DNA from: JAMZMI01 sp964353015
GTDB lineage: Bacteria > Bacteroidota > Bacteroidia > Cytophagales > Cyclobacteriaceae
Length of the DNA: 64,000 nt
Assembly (NCBI GenBank): GCA_964353015.1
Contig: CAYGUA010000005.1
Coordinates: 62,001 to 126,000 of the forward strand
Reading direction: 5' to 3'
Part shown: one piece after another, positions 16,161 to 25,130 of the stretch
How positions within the stretch are numbered: position 1 is the first letter of the stretch
How the letters are laid out: every line of letters starts with the position of its first letter
The notes under the pieces: model-generated
The model's database searches: none
Seen by the model: only the letters and a program-made list of their open reading frames with translations
What the model was told of the DNA's origin: nothing
Made by a program: the position numbers and the translations under genes

Positions 16161-17519
16161 ATGATTTCAGACACCATCATAGCATTGGCTACTCCAGCCG
16201 GTATTGGAGCTATTGGCGTGATTCGCGTTTCTGGCCCAAAAACATTTGATCATGTTAATGCAGTTTTCAAAGGAAAAGATCTCACCAAACAAGCAACACA
16301 TACCATACATTTTGGGACCATCAGAGATGGAGTTGAAATCATCGATGAAGTATTGGTTTCTCTTTTTAAAACACCAAATTCTTATACCAAAGAAGACGTA
16401 ATTGAGATTTCCTGCCATGGAAGCAATTACATCATCCAGCAGTTAATTCGTGTCTTGATGAAACAAGGTTGTCGATTGGCCAAGCCAGGTGAATTCACAC
16501 AGCGGGCATTTCTTAATGGAAGGTTTGATCTGGCGCAAGCCGAAGCTGTGGCAGATCTTATAGCTTCTGAAAATCAATCCATGCATTCTGCCGCAATGAA
16601 TCAGATGCGTGGTGGCTTTTCTCAGGAAATCAAAAATCTACGGGATGAACTGGTACATTTTGCAAGTATGATCGAGCTAGAGCTAGATTTCGCAGAAGAG
16701 GATGTGGAATTCGCCAGTCGTGATGATTTAAAAAAACTGATCTATAGTTTAAAAGGATTGATCATTCGCTTAACTGAAAGCTTTAAGCTCGGAAATGCAA
16801 TCAAAAATGGTATCCCAACTGTCATCGCTGGGAAACCTAATGCTGGAAAGTCTACCTTATTAAATGCGCTTTTGAATGAGGAAAAAGCCATAGTCTCAGA
16901 AATCCCAGGCACTACACGAGATGTTATTGAGGATGTAATCAATGTGGATGGTATTGCATTCCGATTCACTGATACGGCTGGAATCAGAACTACAGAAGAT
17001 CATGTAGAAGCCATTGGTGTGGAAAGAACCATGGCGAAAATGAAAGCTGCCTCAGTGATTTTGTACATGATTGATATGAAAAATGATAGCATCGAAGATG
17101 TTGATCATGAAATTGAATTTATCAAAAACATTGAAGTCCCTTATCTGCTTATTGGTAATAAGCTGGATCAAGCCCAACCAGAAATTAAAGAAAAGCTGGA
17201 ATCAAATCAAGCCCTACTAATCTCGGCCAGTCAAAAAGAAAATCTTGAAAGCCTGAAAGATGCACTAAAAAAACTGGTTTCCCTTGATGACTTCAAATCA
17301 GGAAATACGGTTGTGACAAATCTCCGTCATTATGAAAGTCTGATAGAAACAAACAAAGCCTTAGATCAGGTGTTAGATGGTATAGACCTGCAAGTAACCA
17401 ACGATTTTGTGGCGATGGACATCAGAAATGCTCTTTTTCAACTTGGACAGATCACAGGGGAGATTACAACAGATGATCTTTTAGAAAACATATTCTCCAA
17501 GTTTTGTATCGGGAAGTAA
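16161..17519 (+). CDS. mnmE: tRNA uridine-5-carboxymethylaminomethyl modification GTPase MnmE
   Basis: With MnmG, MnmE makes the cmnm5 modification on the wobble uridine of certain tRNAs. The 452 residues show the N-terminal tetrahydrofolate-binding domain (TIIALATPAGIGAIGVIRVSG), the helical domain, an inserted G domain with GKPNAGKSTLLN (about residue 228) and IPGTTRD, and the diagnostic C-terminal FCIGK whose Cys is needed for modification. Length is typical (E. coli 454). The next gene begins 4 bp after its stop. mnmG is not in this window. Confidence 0.97.
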   Translation: MISDTIIALATPAGIGAIGVIRVSGPKTFDHVNAVFKGKDLTKQATHTIHFGTIRDGVEIIDEVLVSLFKTPNSYTKEDVIEISCHGSNYIIQQLIRVLMKQGCRLAKPGEFTQRAFLNGRFDLAQAEAVADLIASENQSMHSAAMNQMRGGFSQEIKNLRDELVHFASMIELELDFAEEDVEFASRDDLKKLIYSLKGLIIRLTESFKLGNAIKNGIPTVIAGKPNAGKSTLLNALLNEEKAIVSEIPGTTRDVIEDVINVDGIAFRFTDTAGIRTTEDHVEAIGVERTMAKMKAASVILYMIDMKNDSIEDVDHEIEFIKNIEVPYLLIGNKLDQAQPEIKEKLESNQALLISASQKENLESLKDALKKLVSLDDFKSGNTVVTNLRHYESLIETNKALDQVLDGIDLQVTNDFVAMDIRNALFQLGQITGEITTDDLLENIFSKFCIGK

Positions 17520-17523
17520 AGTC

Positions 17524-19272
17524 TTGCAGTTTATTATTTCTTATTTTTCAAGATTTATGGAGGTTATAATTACTGAAACTATTTTCTGGATATTGTTTGT
17601 CATTCTAAATGGTAGTCAATACATAATTAACTATATATTCTATTTTGAAAAGTCAAAGTTCTTACCGTACATAAATGACTATAAAACAGGGAAGAAAATT
17701 GGAATAGCAGGTAGTGTAAATCAAGATTTTTTTAGATACAATATCGAATTATCTGTAATAATACTTCTTTCCCGAATCATTAATCTTAGTGATTTTGTTC
17801 TTATAACGTCGTTTTTTTTCTTAATAACCCTCGTTTTCAATCTATATCAATACAGCTTCAGACGTATTTATGAATGTGAGCCAAACTTTTACAGCGATGC
17901 AAAACTCTTAAAGAATGGATTTGTAATTGTTTGGCATGAATCAAAATTAAAATCGATAGGCATACTCCTGATTTTTATTTCTTTTTTTTTAGGAATAGTT
18001 CATTTCTTTAAAGTTTTCTTAAGTTATTCTTACAAATTAGAAACTTCAAGTGAATTCTATTTTATCACTTTCATTTGGCTTTTAACACTCTTATGGGCAC
18101 TATTAAGAGTTGGACTTCATACAAAATACCCAAATGACATCTACAGAAGATATCATTTTTCCATCTTGGAAATTTTTATGAATTTCAAAAGAAGCTTTTT
18201 AAATAGAAAAATATCGAAGAAAAAGCAAGGAAAAGAGTACTTCCAAGCACGTCAAGAAATTAAAATGGAATTGATAGATGGTCCACCAAATCTTCATTTC
18301 ATTTTTCTCGAGTCATATGGCTCTTATTTTTACAAGGAAAAATCAATTCAGAATAATTCCTTCACTCTTTTTGATTCATTCAAAAATAATATTTCACTAC
18401 AAGGCTGGGCCTCAGTTTCCAATTACAGCAAATCCCCAACTACTGGTGGTCAATCATGGCTCACTTATTCAACAGTCCTTTACGGCCTGCTAATTGATAA
18501 TAACACTTATTTTGAAAATTATTTAAGAGATCCGGATTTTCAAAAGGCAAATCATTTATTGCGGCTATTGAAAAATCAAGGCTATAAAAACCATAATTTA
18601 AACCCAATAAGTCCAATAAAGGGAATCAACGTGCCTTATGATGAAATGCGCGAATTTTACGCTATTGACAACTGGATCCTTAAACCTGACCTGAAATATT
18701 CTGGTGATGTTTATGGATTTGGAGAATGCCCACCCGATCAATTCAGCATGAATTTCATGAAAAAACTAATAACTGAAGAAAAAATCGAGCCCTATACATT
18801 CTTCTATTTGACCAAAAACACTCATTCCCCATTTATTCCACCTGAAATGGCCCATAAATGGCAAGATCTAAACCATGACAAAGGAAGTGTACATATTCAT
18901 AAAGGATTTTTAAAAAACCCATCAATTAACGACTATTCAAAGGCAATTGAGTATCAGTTCAAAAACTTACAAGCGTTTATCACTGAGCAAGGTAAAGACA
19001 ATGATATATTCATTTTAATGGGTGATCATCAACCACCCATTTTGAGCAATCCAGACATTTACGGATATGAAACGCCAGTCCATGTCATTTCAAAAGACAA
19101 AAATTATGTCAATTCTTATAAAGAATATGGTTTTGATTCAGACCTAAGAAATTGCAAATCACCTATCAATCACGAAGCTATGTACTCGATTTTTTTGAGA
19201 ACATTCATTTCAAGATATGGGAAAAACGAAGTGAAATTACCTGATTACGAGCCATTTGGGTTACAGCTTTGA
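17524..19272 (+). CDS. LtaS-like membrane sulfatase/phosphotransferase-fold protein
   Basis: A 582-residue protein (TTG start; ATG at 17557 would give 571). The N-terminal 230 residues contain about four or five transmembrane helices, and the C-terminal domain has the alkaline-phosphatase fold of LtaS and phosphoglycerol/phosphoethanolamine transferases. Seen: PNLHFIFLESYGSY (first metal site), PTTGGQSWLTYSTVLYG around the predicted Ser/Thr nucleophile, TFFYLTKNTHSPF and ILMGDHQPP (late metal-site His). Such enzymes modify lipids or glycans on the outer face of the inner membrane. The neighbouring flippase and phosphatidyltransferase suggest envelope glycolipid modification; the substrate is unknown. 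It overlaps the convergent flippase gene by 12 bp. Confidence 0.8.
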   Translation: MQFIISYFSRFMEVIITETIFWILFVILNGSQYIINYIFYFEKSKFLPYINDYKTGKKIGIAGSVNQDFFRYNIELSVIILLSRIINLSDFVLITSFFFLITLVFNLYQYSFRRIYECEPNFYSDAKLLKNGFVIVWHESKLKSIGILLIFISFFLGIVHFFKVFLSYSYKLETSSEFYFITFIWLLTLLWALLRVGLHTKYPNDIYRRYHFSILEIFMNFKRSFLNRKISKKKQGKEYFQARQEIKMELIDGPPNLHFIFLESYGSYFYKEKSIQNNSFTLFDSFKNNISLQGWASVSNYSKSPTTGGQSWLTYSTVLYGLLIDNNTYFENYLRDPDFQKANHLLRLLKNQGYKNHNLNPISPIKGINVPYDEMREFYAIDNWILKPDLKYSGDVYGFGECPPDQFSMNFMKKLITEEKIEPYTFFYLTKNTHSPFIPPEMAHKWQDLNHDKGSVHIHKGFLKNPSINDYSKAIEYQFKNLQAFITEQGKDNDIFILMGDHQPPILSNPDIYGYETPVHVISKDKNYVNSYKEYGFDSDLRNCKSPINHEAMYSIFLRTFISRYGKNEVKLPDYEPFGLQL

Positions 19273-20718
19273 ACCTTGTAAAGCTAATTTTTTACTCGCA
19301 AATTGATATGCAATTAATGACATTGTGATAAGCAAAAGCATGGGAATAATCATTAATAAACTTGAATGATCGAATTCAAATAGATCGAAAATAACAATGC
19401 TGAAAATAAAAAATGAAGTAATGATTATAAAGAGCTTTAGATCATAAACTGATCCTATCAGCCTTCTTGACTTATACCAGAATATAAGCCCACTAAATGA
19501 GTTTGAAACTAGAATTGACAATAAAACTCCCCACAAGCCCATTGAGGGAATCAAGAACACAAACAAAAAAACAATAAGTATCGCCTTGTAAAATGTTAGC
19601 CATGAAATTTCACCCGACTTCCCAAAGTACATAAGTTGCAAATTGAATATACGCACAAATATTAAAGGCACCATACTGACACATGCAAGGCCAAAATATT
19701 CTTTAATTGATATATAAGATTCTTTATTCGTAATTAACTCAATGTGATTTCCTAAATAAAACAAGCCATATAAATTGAGTATCGCAATCACCGCATAGAA
19801 GCTGAAGTAATATTTAATTAATTCTGAGTTTTCCTTAATTCCTCGCTTAAAAAGATCAAATAGAAGAGGTCGAATTGAATTATCTAAAGCACTAAACACA
19901 ATATCAATCAAAGAAATGACACTAATTAATAATGCATATAAACCGACTTGACTCAAATCAAGAAAATTGGCAATAAAGTACCTGTCCCCTTTCGTAATTA
20001 AAACATCTAATAAAACATATGGCAACAAGGGTATCGAAAATCTCAATGAGGATTTAATCATGTCATTTTTAAATGTGAAATTCCATACTATTAAACGCTG
20101 TTTGACAATTAAATAAATTAGTAGCAAAAAATTGGGAACCGCTCCACCAACTATAATTCCTAAAATATTCGCCTCTAAATACACTACCAACACAACTTGC
20201 ATAATGATAGTTGAAAGTACATTTATCAAAGTCAGAAGAGCAAATGACTTCAATTGCAGCTTATTCCTTAGATAAATGAAATAAGGAGACATACACATAG
20301 AACTGAGGGCACCAATACATGCGATAAAACCATATGGATAATAATTTATTGTTTGTTCTTTGAAGATGAACTCAAATAGCAATGGACCTGTGAATCCAAA
20401 AAATATCAAAAGAAGTAATGCCAAAATAATTATGGCGGTGGATATATTTTTGAGATAGGTATATAGCAATTCAGCATCGTCGTAATAGTCAAAATACTTA
20501 GTCTGAAATGCAGAGTCTAACCTTAGATTACCCATTAATGCCAAGGAGGAAGAAAAAATCGTAATTAGGGCAAGAACGCCATAGTCAGAAGGCTCTAAAT
20601 ATTTGAGATATATAGGTAGTAAAAAAATAGAAAGAGCAGGTCGTAAAAACCCAAGGGTGGTGAAAAGAAGTGTTGATCCTAATGGAAAATTCTTTTTAAA
20701 TAAGCTAGAACTTGGCAA
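19261..20718 (-). CDS. Oligosaccharide flippase, MOP/Wzx-like
   Basis: A 485-residue polytopic membrane protein with about 12-14 hydrophobic segments and the start pattern STLLFTTLGFLRPALSIFLLPIYLKYLEPSDYGVLAL typical of polysaccharide flippases. It would move a lipid-linked glycan across the inner membrane. The start is TTG at 20718; there is no in-frame ATG before an upstream stop. It is AT-rich like the rest of this block. No polymerase (Wzy) or initiating glycosyl-phosphotransferase gene is nearby. Confidence 0.85.
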   Translation of the reverse strand: MPSSSLFKKNFPLGSTLLFTTLGFLRPALSIFLLPIYLKYLEPSDYGVLALITIFSSSLALMGNLRLDSAFQTKYFDYYDDAELLYTYLKNISTAIIILALLLLIFFGFTGPLLFEFIFKEQTINYYPYGFIACIGALSSMCMSPYFIYLRNKLQLKSFALLTLINVLSTIIMQVVLVVYLEANILGIIVGGAVPNFLLLIYLIVKQRLIVWNFTFKNDMIKSSLRFSIPLLPYVLLDVLITKGDRYFIANFLDLSQVGLYALLISVISLIDIVFSALDNSIRPLLFDLFKRGIKENSELIKYYFSFYAVIAILNLYGLFYLGNHIELITNKESYISIKEYFGLACVSMVPLIFVRIFNLQLMYFGKSGEISWLTFYKAILIVFLFVFLIPSMGLWGVLLSILVSNSFSGLIFWYKSRRLIGSVYDLKLFIIITSFFIFSIVIFDLFEFDHSSLLMIIPMLLLITMSLIAYQFASKKLALQGSKL

Positions 20719-20958
20719 TGTTATGTTTTTTAAGAAGGAAAATAAAGTCTTTTCACTTTTAGTAATGAATTTTGAAAGTTAAGATTTCAAAAATTGAATT
20801 TTGTGTTATTCAGATTAGTATTTTCATGGATGTTTAGAAAAAAACGAATCACGCGTATCTTGATTTTACAAAAACATGTTTAACATTTCTTACTATGCGT
20901 ATTTCGCGATTAAAAACCCCATGTTTGCAATCCTAGATGCTGATTTACTGAGATTGAT

Positions 20959-21666
20959 ATGACAAAAGATTTCCACGTTTTTTATAAGAATTGGTCAGTG
21001 ACAATATCATTCATCAATTTAACCGGACTTTTGTTTGCGATCACCAACCATAGCATTATCCCGTGGTTTTTAGCTGTTTTTTTGCTTTTTGGCTATTTTT
21101 TATTGCGGATATCTGATTTCACCAGTAAACTACCATTACTTATTGGTTACCCAAATATTGTTAGCAGTATCAGGTTAACTCTTGTTCTAATTGCTTTTAT
21201 TTTTCAGGATTATTTTAATTCGACTACACTTCTATTGATTTTTTTATTGGCAATAAGTTTGGATGGATTGGATGGGTATTTAGCGAGAAAATTGAATCAA
21301 TCAACTGAAATTGGTGGAAAGTTTGATATGGAAATCGATGCTTTTATGGTCTTGGTTATATCATGGATACATGTAGACCAAAACAGATTAAATTGGTTTA
21401 TTTTAATTCCTGGCAGCTTGAAATACATTTATGAAATTCTATTTATTTGGTTGCCTAAAAAAGAAGGGGAATTAATGCCCAAATTTTACAGGGCAAGTAT
21501 TGCTGTTCTCTTTTTTATCGGTTTACTCTTTCCTTTCATAACAGATTTTTCGCCATTAATCCTCATCACATATATTTCTGGTGGATTGATTATTGTATCT
21601 TTTGCTATTTCAACATGCTATCATTTAGGATGGATATGTAGAAATGTGAAAAATAGAAACACGTAA
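20959..21666 (+). CDS. CDP-alcohol phosphatidyltransferase family protein
   Basis: A 235-residue integral membrane enzyme. It has the complete family motif D-G-x2-A-R-x8-G-x3-D-x3-D: Asp105, Gly106, Ala109, Arg110, Gly119, Asp123 and Asp127, with Asp102 as the additional early metal-site Asp. These enzymes transfer a phosphoalcohol from a CDP-activated donor to an acceptor alcohol at the membrane. The acceptor cannot be read from the sequence. It sits beside, and convergent with, the pteridine-like operon, whose last gene ends 73 bp away. The 240 bp before it hold no gene; they separate it from the divergent flippase. Confidence 0.85.
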   Translation: MTKDFHVFYKNWSVTISFINLTGLLFAITNHSIIPWFLAVFLLFGYFLLRISDFTSKLPLLIGYPNIVSSIRLTLVLIAFIFQDYFNSTTLLLIFLLAISLDGLDGYLARKLNQSTEIGGKFDMEIDAFMVLVISWIHVDQNRLNWFILIPGSLKYIYEILFIWLPKKEGELMPKFYRASIAVLFFIGLLFPFITDFSPLILITYISGGLIIVSFAISTCYHLGWICRNVKNRNT

Positions 21667-21739
21667 AAATTATCAGAACAGAATCATAAATCAACCTATT
21701 AGTTTTCGGTAAATACTTGCTCAGATATGATTTTCAAAA

Positions 21740-22525
21740 TCACTTTTTGGTAATAATTATTGTGTTATAAGAAGCGTTTTTGGTTTTATAAAGCCACTCT
21801 AATAATAACCCCCCATAATAAGTATCAACTTTTAGCCGAGTATTCCCATAAAAACACCATTGAAAAATGAAAATAAATGCAATTAGAAATCCTAAAATAA
21901 ACTTGGATCTATCTTTTATTTCAGAGGTGAAATCATAAGTTTTTATACTTGCAACCTTTGTGTTATTTTTCAATGAGGATAAAAATGAGTCTAAAGTAAT
22001 AAATGAAGGTGCATTCCAAAGTCTAATTTGTTCAGACGCCACTTTTGAAGATTTAATCAAAAAATCATCAGCTATAATTATACTTCCCTCTGATTTAGTC
22101 ATACGCAAGAAATTATCGATGGATTGCAGGATATCCTCACTATGTTTTAGTGATTCAATGGCAATAATTTTATCGAATTTTTCTTTTCTCTGCACATCAT
22201 AATTAGATGTTTCAAACCTTAAACTACCATTTAAATGAAGGTCTTTTAATAAAGAATTCGCAAAAAAGATTTCATTATTACTTAGAGAAACGCCAAGCCC
22301 CTTTACTCCTTTTTCCAATGCTAGTCTGAATAGCGTATTTCCAGTGCCACAACCTGCGTCAAGTATAAATTCATTTTCAACAAACACAACCTGATCCATC
22401 ATCCAATCAACCAGATCATGTTTTGGATTTTTAAAATTTATTTGCTTGTGAATAGGGTAATAAATTTTCTTAGTCTGCGACTCATAATTGAATAATTGAT
22501 CATATATCTTGTCAATAGCAATCAT
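21740..22525 (-). CDS. Class I SAM-dependent methyltransferase with a C-terminal membrane segment
   Basis: A 261-residue protein. Motif I is LDAGCGTGNTLFRLA (about residues 54-68), motif II is around KIIAIESLKHSEDI and a later acidic loop is IIIADDFL, the pattern of cyclopropane-fatty-acid-synthase/sterol-type methyltransferases. Residues about 208-228 (SKFILGFLIAFIFIFQWCFY) are strongly hydrophobic, which is unusual for this fold and suggests membrane association or a lipid-linked substrate. It is the last gene of the eight-gene minus-strand operon, overlapping the preceding methyltransferase gene by 4 bp. Confidence 0.78.
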   Translation of the reverse strand: MIAIDKIYDQLFNYESQTKKIYYPIHKQINFKNPKHDLVDWMMDQVVFVENEFILDAGCGTGNTLFRLALEKGVKGLGVSLSNNEIFFANSLLKDLHLNGSLRFETSNYDVQRKEKFDKIIAIESLKHSEDILQSIDNFLRMTKSEGSIIIADDFLIKSSKVASEQIRLWNAPSFITLDSFLSSLKNNTKVASIKTYDFTSEIKDRSKFILGFLIAFIFIFQWCFYGNTRLKVDTYYGGLLLEWLYKTKNASYNTIIITKK

Positions 22526-23214
22526 GGTTTTCGTAGGTGAAAAATAAATTCATATGCAAGATTCAGATTCAGAGGGAATTTTCTAATTTTCCCAGTATCT
22601 ATCTTCCGCCATGGTGAAATAGTTTTGATTAACCGATAATAAGGCCAGTGATCTGGGTGAACTTCCACTATTTCAAATCCATTGTTTTCGAATAGCTCAA
22701 TCCATTTAGTCAAATTCAAGGCATCTTGATGTCCTTTCTTATTGTAGAGATTAAGTGGTTTCCAGATATATTTCCAAGTGAAATTCTCAGAGTTCCGAAC
22801 CATGAAACAAAATTCAGCACCTTTTTTAGCTACTCGCATTTGTTCCGACAAGGCTTGATCTCTATTCAACATTCTTTCAAGAGATCCTAAACATGTGATT
22901 GAATCAAAGTATTCGTCAGCAAATGGTAAGTTTTCGGCATTTCCCTCATGAACTACCGCCTCCTTACAGAACTGCCTGCATTTAATTATGGCTTCAGTTG
23001 AAATATCAATCCCGTATGCTTTGACCCCAGTATTTTCTAATGTCTTCAACATCAATCCGGGACCGCAAGCAACGTCTAAATGTCGGGTCCCTGGTTTGGG
23101 GTCAAGCAGTTTTTTAAAAATAAAATATGCGCTTAATGGCCTCAAATAGCTAAATCCCCTATTTCTATAAGTGTGATCAAACCATCTTTTTACTGCTTGT
23201 TGATTATCTACCAT
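22522..23214 (-). CDS. Class I SAM-dependent methyltransferase
   Basis: A 230-residue cytoplasmic methyltransferase with motif I LDVACGPGLMLKTLE, the acidic ribose-binding end of strand 2 in YGIDIST, and NAENLPFADEYFDSITCLGSLERM (Methyltransf_11 pattern). The substrate is unknown. The gene overlaps the downstream methyltransferase by 4 bp and the upstream ICMT-like gene by 7 bp, so the three are translationally coupled. Confidence 0.82.
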   Translation of the reverse strand: MVDNQQAVKRWFDHTYRNRGFSYLRPLSAYFIFKKLLDPKPGTRHLDVACGPGLMLKTLENTGVKAYGIDISTEAIIKCRQFCKEAVVHEGNAENLPFADEYFDSITCLGSLERMLNRDQALSEQMRVAKKGAEFCFMVRNSENFTWKYIWKPLNLYNKKGHQDALNLTKWIELFENNGFEIVEVHPDHWPYYRLIKTISPWRKIDTGKIRKFPLNLNLAYEFIFHLRKP

Positions 23215-23768
23215 AATATATATCTTGGGGTAATGTTCTCGTATTCTTCATACTCCTGTCCAAAAAAGATTCTAAGATGTTTTTCTTCCATTTTTATCTT
23301 TAAGTGCATATTAACTAGATAAAAAAGAACCCCACCCCATAAGTACCATTGCCCAAAACAGATGATCAAACCAAACAAGGTAAGATGCATACCAAATGTT
23401 ATAGGATTACGACTGACACTATAAATTGATTCTGTTATCAATGTTTTAGATGCCTTATTTAATAAGACACGAGATCCAACCAAGGATAAAATCCTGCCCG
23501 ATATTGAGACTACTAATCCGATGATAGAAAAAATTGATATGGAAACTAACATATCAACCATTAGATAATAAATTGAAAGAATTAAGGGCATCAAATAAAT
23601 CATAAGATTTATGACGAAAACAATAAAAATCAAAATGATCTTGAAGACTTTCTTGTCACTTTCCTGATCTATTAATGAAAATGTAGATGCTTCACTTTTT
23701 ATCGGCCAGATAAGGAAATCAAGAATAAAGCTTGTGTATATAGCTATTATTATTAAAGTGAACCACAT
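23208..23768 (-). CDS. Isoprenylcysteine-carboxyl-methyltransferase-like membrane protein
   Basis: A 186-residue integral membrane protein with about four to five helices. The C-terminal half has the ICMT/PEMT SAM-binding signature: SVSRNPITFGMHLTLFG, then MEEKHLRIFFGQEYEEYENITPRYI. In eukaryotes the fold methylates prenylcysteine or phospholipids; bacterial members are mostly uncharacterised and are presumed to methylate a lipidic or membrane-bound substrate. It overlaps the glycosyltransferase gene by 16 bp and the methyltransferase gene by 7 bp. Confidence 0.8.
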   Translation of the reverse strand: MWFTLIIIAIYTSFILDFLIWPIKSEASTFSLIDQESDKKVFKIILIFIVFVINLMIYLMPLILSIYYLMVDMLVSISIFSIIGLVVSISGRILSLVGSRVLLNKASKTLITESIYSVSRNPITFGMHLTLFGLIICFGQWYLWGGVLFYLVNMHLKIKMEEKHLRIFFGQEYEEYENITPRYILW

Positions 23769-24757
23769 TGTCTGAAATTTTGAATATAGTGGATACTAGC
23801 CTTATCCCACGAGTATTGATCTAGCGTAGATTCCTTGAAACTAAAATCTCCATTTAATAAATCTTGAAACGTGCTTGCCATTTGCTCCAAGTTATATGGT
23901 GCAATAAGTAACCCTTGATTTGCACTAATTAACTCACTAGCTCCTCCCGTGTCAAAAGTGAGTATTGGTATGCCTGAATAAATTGCTTCACAAAAGACCA
24001 TACCAAAACTTTCGGAAAATGATGTATGCAGTAAAAACTTATAGTTTTTATAAGGAATATCGCTCTCGAATCCTTTCAGACTAACGTAGGTATATTTGGC
24101 AAGCTTATTCGCTATTTTATGATCTACTATGTTGCCATAAACATGTACTTGAGTGATTTTATTTACACCAAGCTTTTTGAAAAGAGATAAAGCCAAAGAA
24201 TATTTACGATGATCAATGTTTCCAACCATCAAAACTTTATTTCGAGAATTAGTATAATCTAAGTCTCTTTCAGATGAAACCCTGTTAAAGCCATTATATA
24301 TTAATCGTGGCTTTAAGTTATACTTTTTCACAAAGTCAAATTTAAAATCAGATACAGTAATTACCGAAATTGCCTTTTTGAAAATGAACTTATAGATGTT
24401 GGTATAAAAAAGTGACCTTATGCGATTAGCCAAACTAGAATTGCCTAATTCAGGCCAATTGTCATGATATGTGAAGTAAAATGGAGTTTTAGCCAAAACA
24501 AAAAGGTAGGAATTATAAAAATCCCCGTAACAAATAGCGTTTACATTCTCTTGCTTAATGATATCTATCGCGTGATATAAGCTATTATACCTAACAAATC
24601 GAAGTGATTTAAATGGATGATTTCCGATTTTGGTGCCAATCACAACTATTTCATCAAATTGATCTTCAACTCTTGAAAAAACCTCACATGTTGCTTTTGA
24701 CCCTCCGGAAAAATTGTCACCGAAATGTGTTGTTAGTATAATTAGTTTTTTTTTCAC
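23753..24757 (-). CDS. Glycosyltransferase, family 4
   Basis: A 334-residue GT-B glycosyltransferase. The N-domain starts KKLIILTTHFGDNFSGGSKATCEVF, and the inter-domain SVITVSDFKFDFVKKYN is the usual first acceptor-domain helix. The C-domain holds VLMVGNIDHRKY and the donor-site E-x7-E segment ESFGMVFCEAIYSGIPIL, followed by DTGGASELI. GTG start, 3 bp after the pterin-synthase-like gene. It probably glycosylates the product of the upstream pathway genes; donor and acceptor are unknown. Confidence 0.83.
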   Translation of the reverse strand: MKKKLIILTTHFGDNFSGGSKATCEVFSRVEDQFDEIVVIGTKIGNHPFKSLRFVRYNSLYHAIDIIKQENVNAICYGDFYNSYLFVLAKTPFYFTYHDNWPELGNSSLANRIRSLFYTNIYKFIFKKAISVITVSDFKFDFVKKYNLKPRLIYNGFNRVSSERDLDYTNSRNKVLMVGNIDHRKYSLALSLFKKLGVNKITQVHVYGNIVDHKIANKLAKYTYVSLKGFESDIPYKNYKFLLHTSFSESFGMVFCEAIYSGIPILTFDTGGASELISANQGLLIAPYNLEQMASTFQDLLNGDFSFKESTLDQYSWDKASIHYIQNFRQCGSL

Positions 24758-24760
24758 TAA

Positions 24761-25126
24761 TCAATTCTCATAACTGGCAGAAGCCACATGTGATTCAAAC
24801 AATTCCACTTTAATCACAAGTTTTTCCGCTAGTCGATCTTTAATTTTTCCATGGATATAATATGCTAGATATTCAGTAGTCGTTAATATCCCTTCAAACT
24901 GAGGAATATCATCCAAATTTTTATAAGCTAGCTCACTCAATACATCTTTGGTGATTTCCGTCGCTTCTCCTATATCTATCACAACATTTTTTTCATTTAA
25001 CTTCTCGCTTTTGAATGTGACTTCTGTCACATAAGTTGCTCCATGCAAATGCTGCGCAGGCCCAAAAAAAGGATCTGGCAATGAATGCGCTATCATGATG
25101 TGTTCTTTGACTTTAACTTCAAACAT
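24761..25126 (-). CDS. 6-pyruvoyl-tetrahydropterin synthase/QueD homologue lacking the catalytic triad
   Basis: A 121-residue T-fold protein. Family features: HIMIAHSL (His14), HLHGATY (His26, His28), VVIDIGEATEITKDVLSEL, ILTTTEYLAYYI and the late VELFESHVASASY with a conserved Glu. The usual third zinc ligand (second His of HGH) is Ala30. The nucleophilic Cys before HGH appears to be Ala24. The Asp-His of the standard LDH-x-x-LN motif is Ala67-Tyr68. So fold and part of the metal site remain but the known catalytic triad is gone, and the standard PTPS or QueD reaction is unlikely. It lies between a dehydrogenase and a glycosyltransferase in the operon, and probably binds a pterin-like intermediate. 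Confidence 0.8.
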   Translation of the reverse strand: MFEVKVKEHIMIAHSLPDPFFGPAQHLHGATYVTEVTFKSEKLNEKNVVIDIGEATEITKDVLSELAYKNLDDIPQFEGILTTTEYLAYYIHGKIKDRLAEKLVIKVELFESHVASASYEN

Positions 25127-25130
25127 TACT

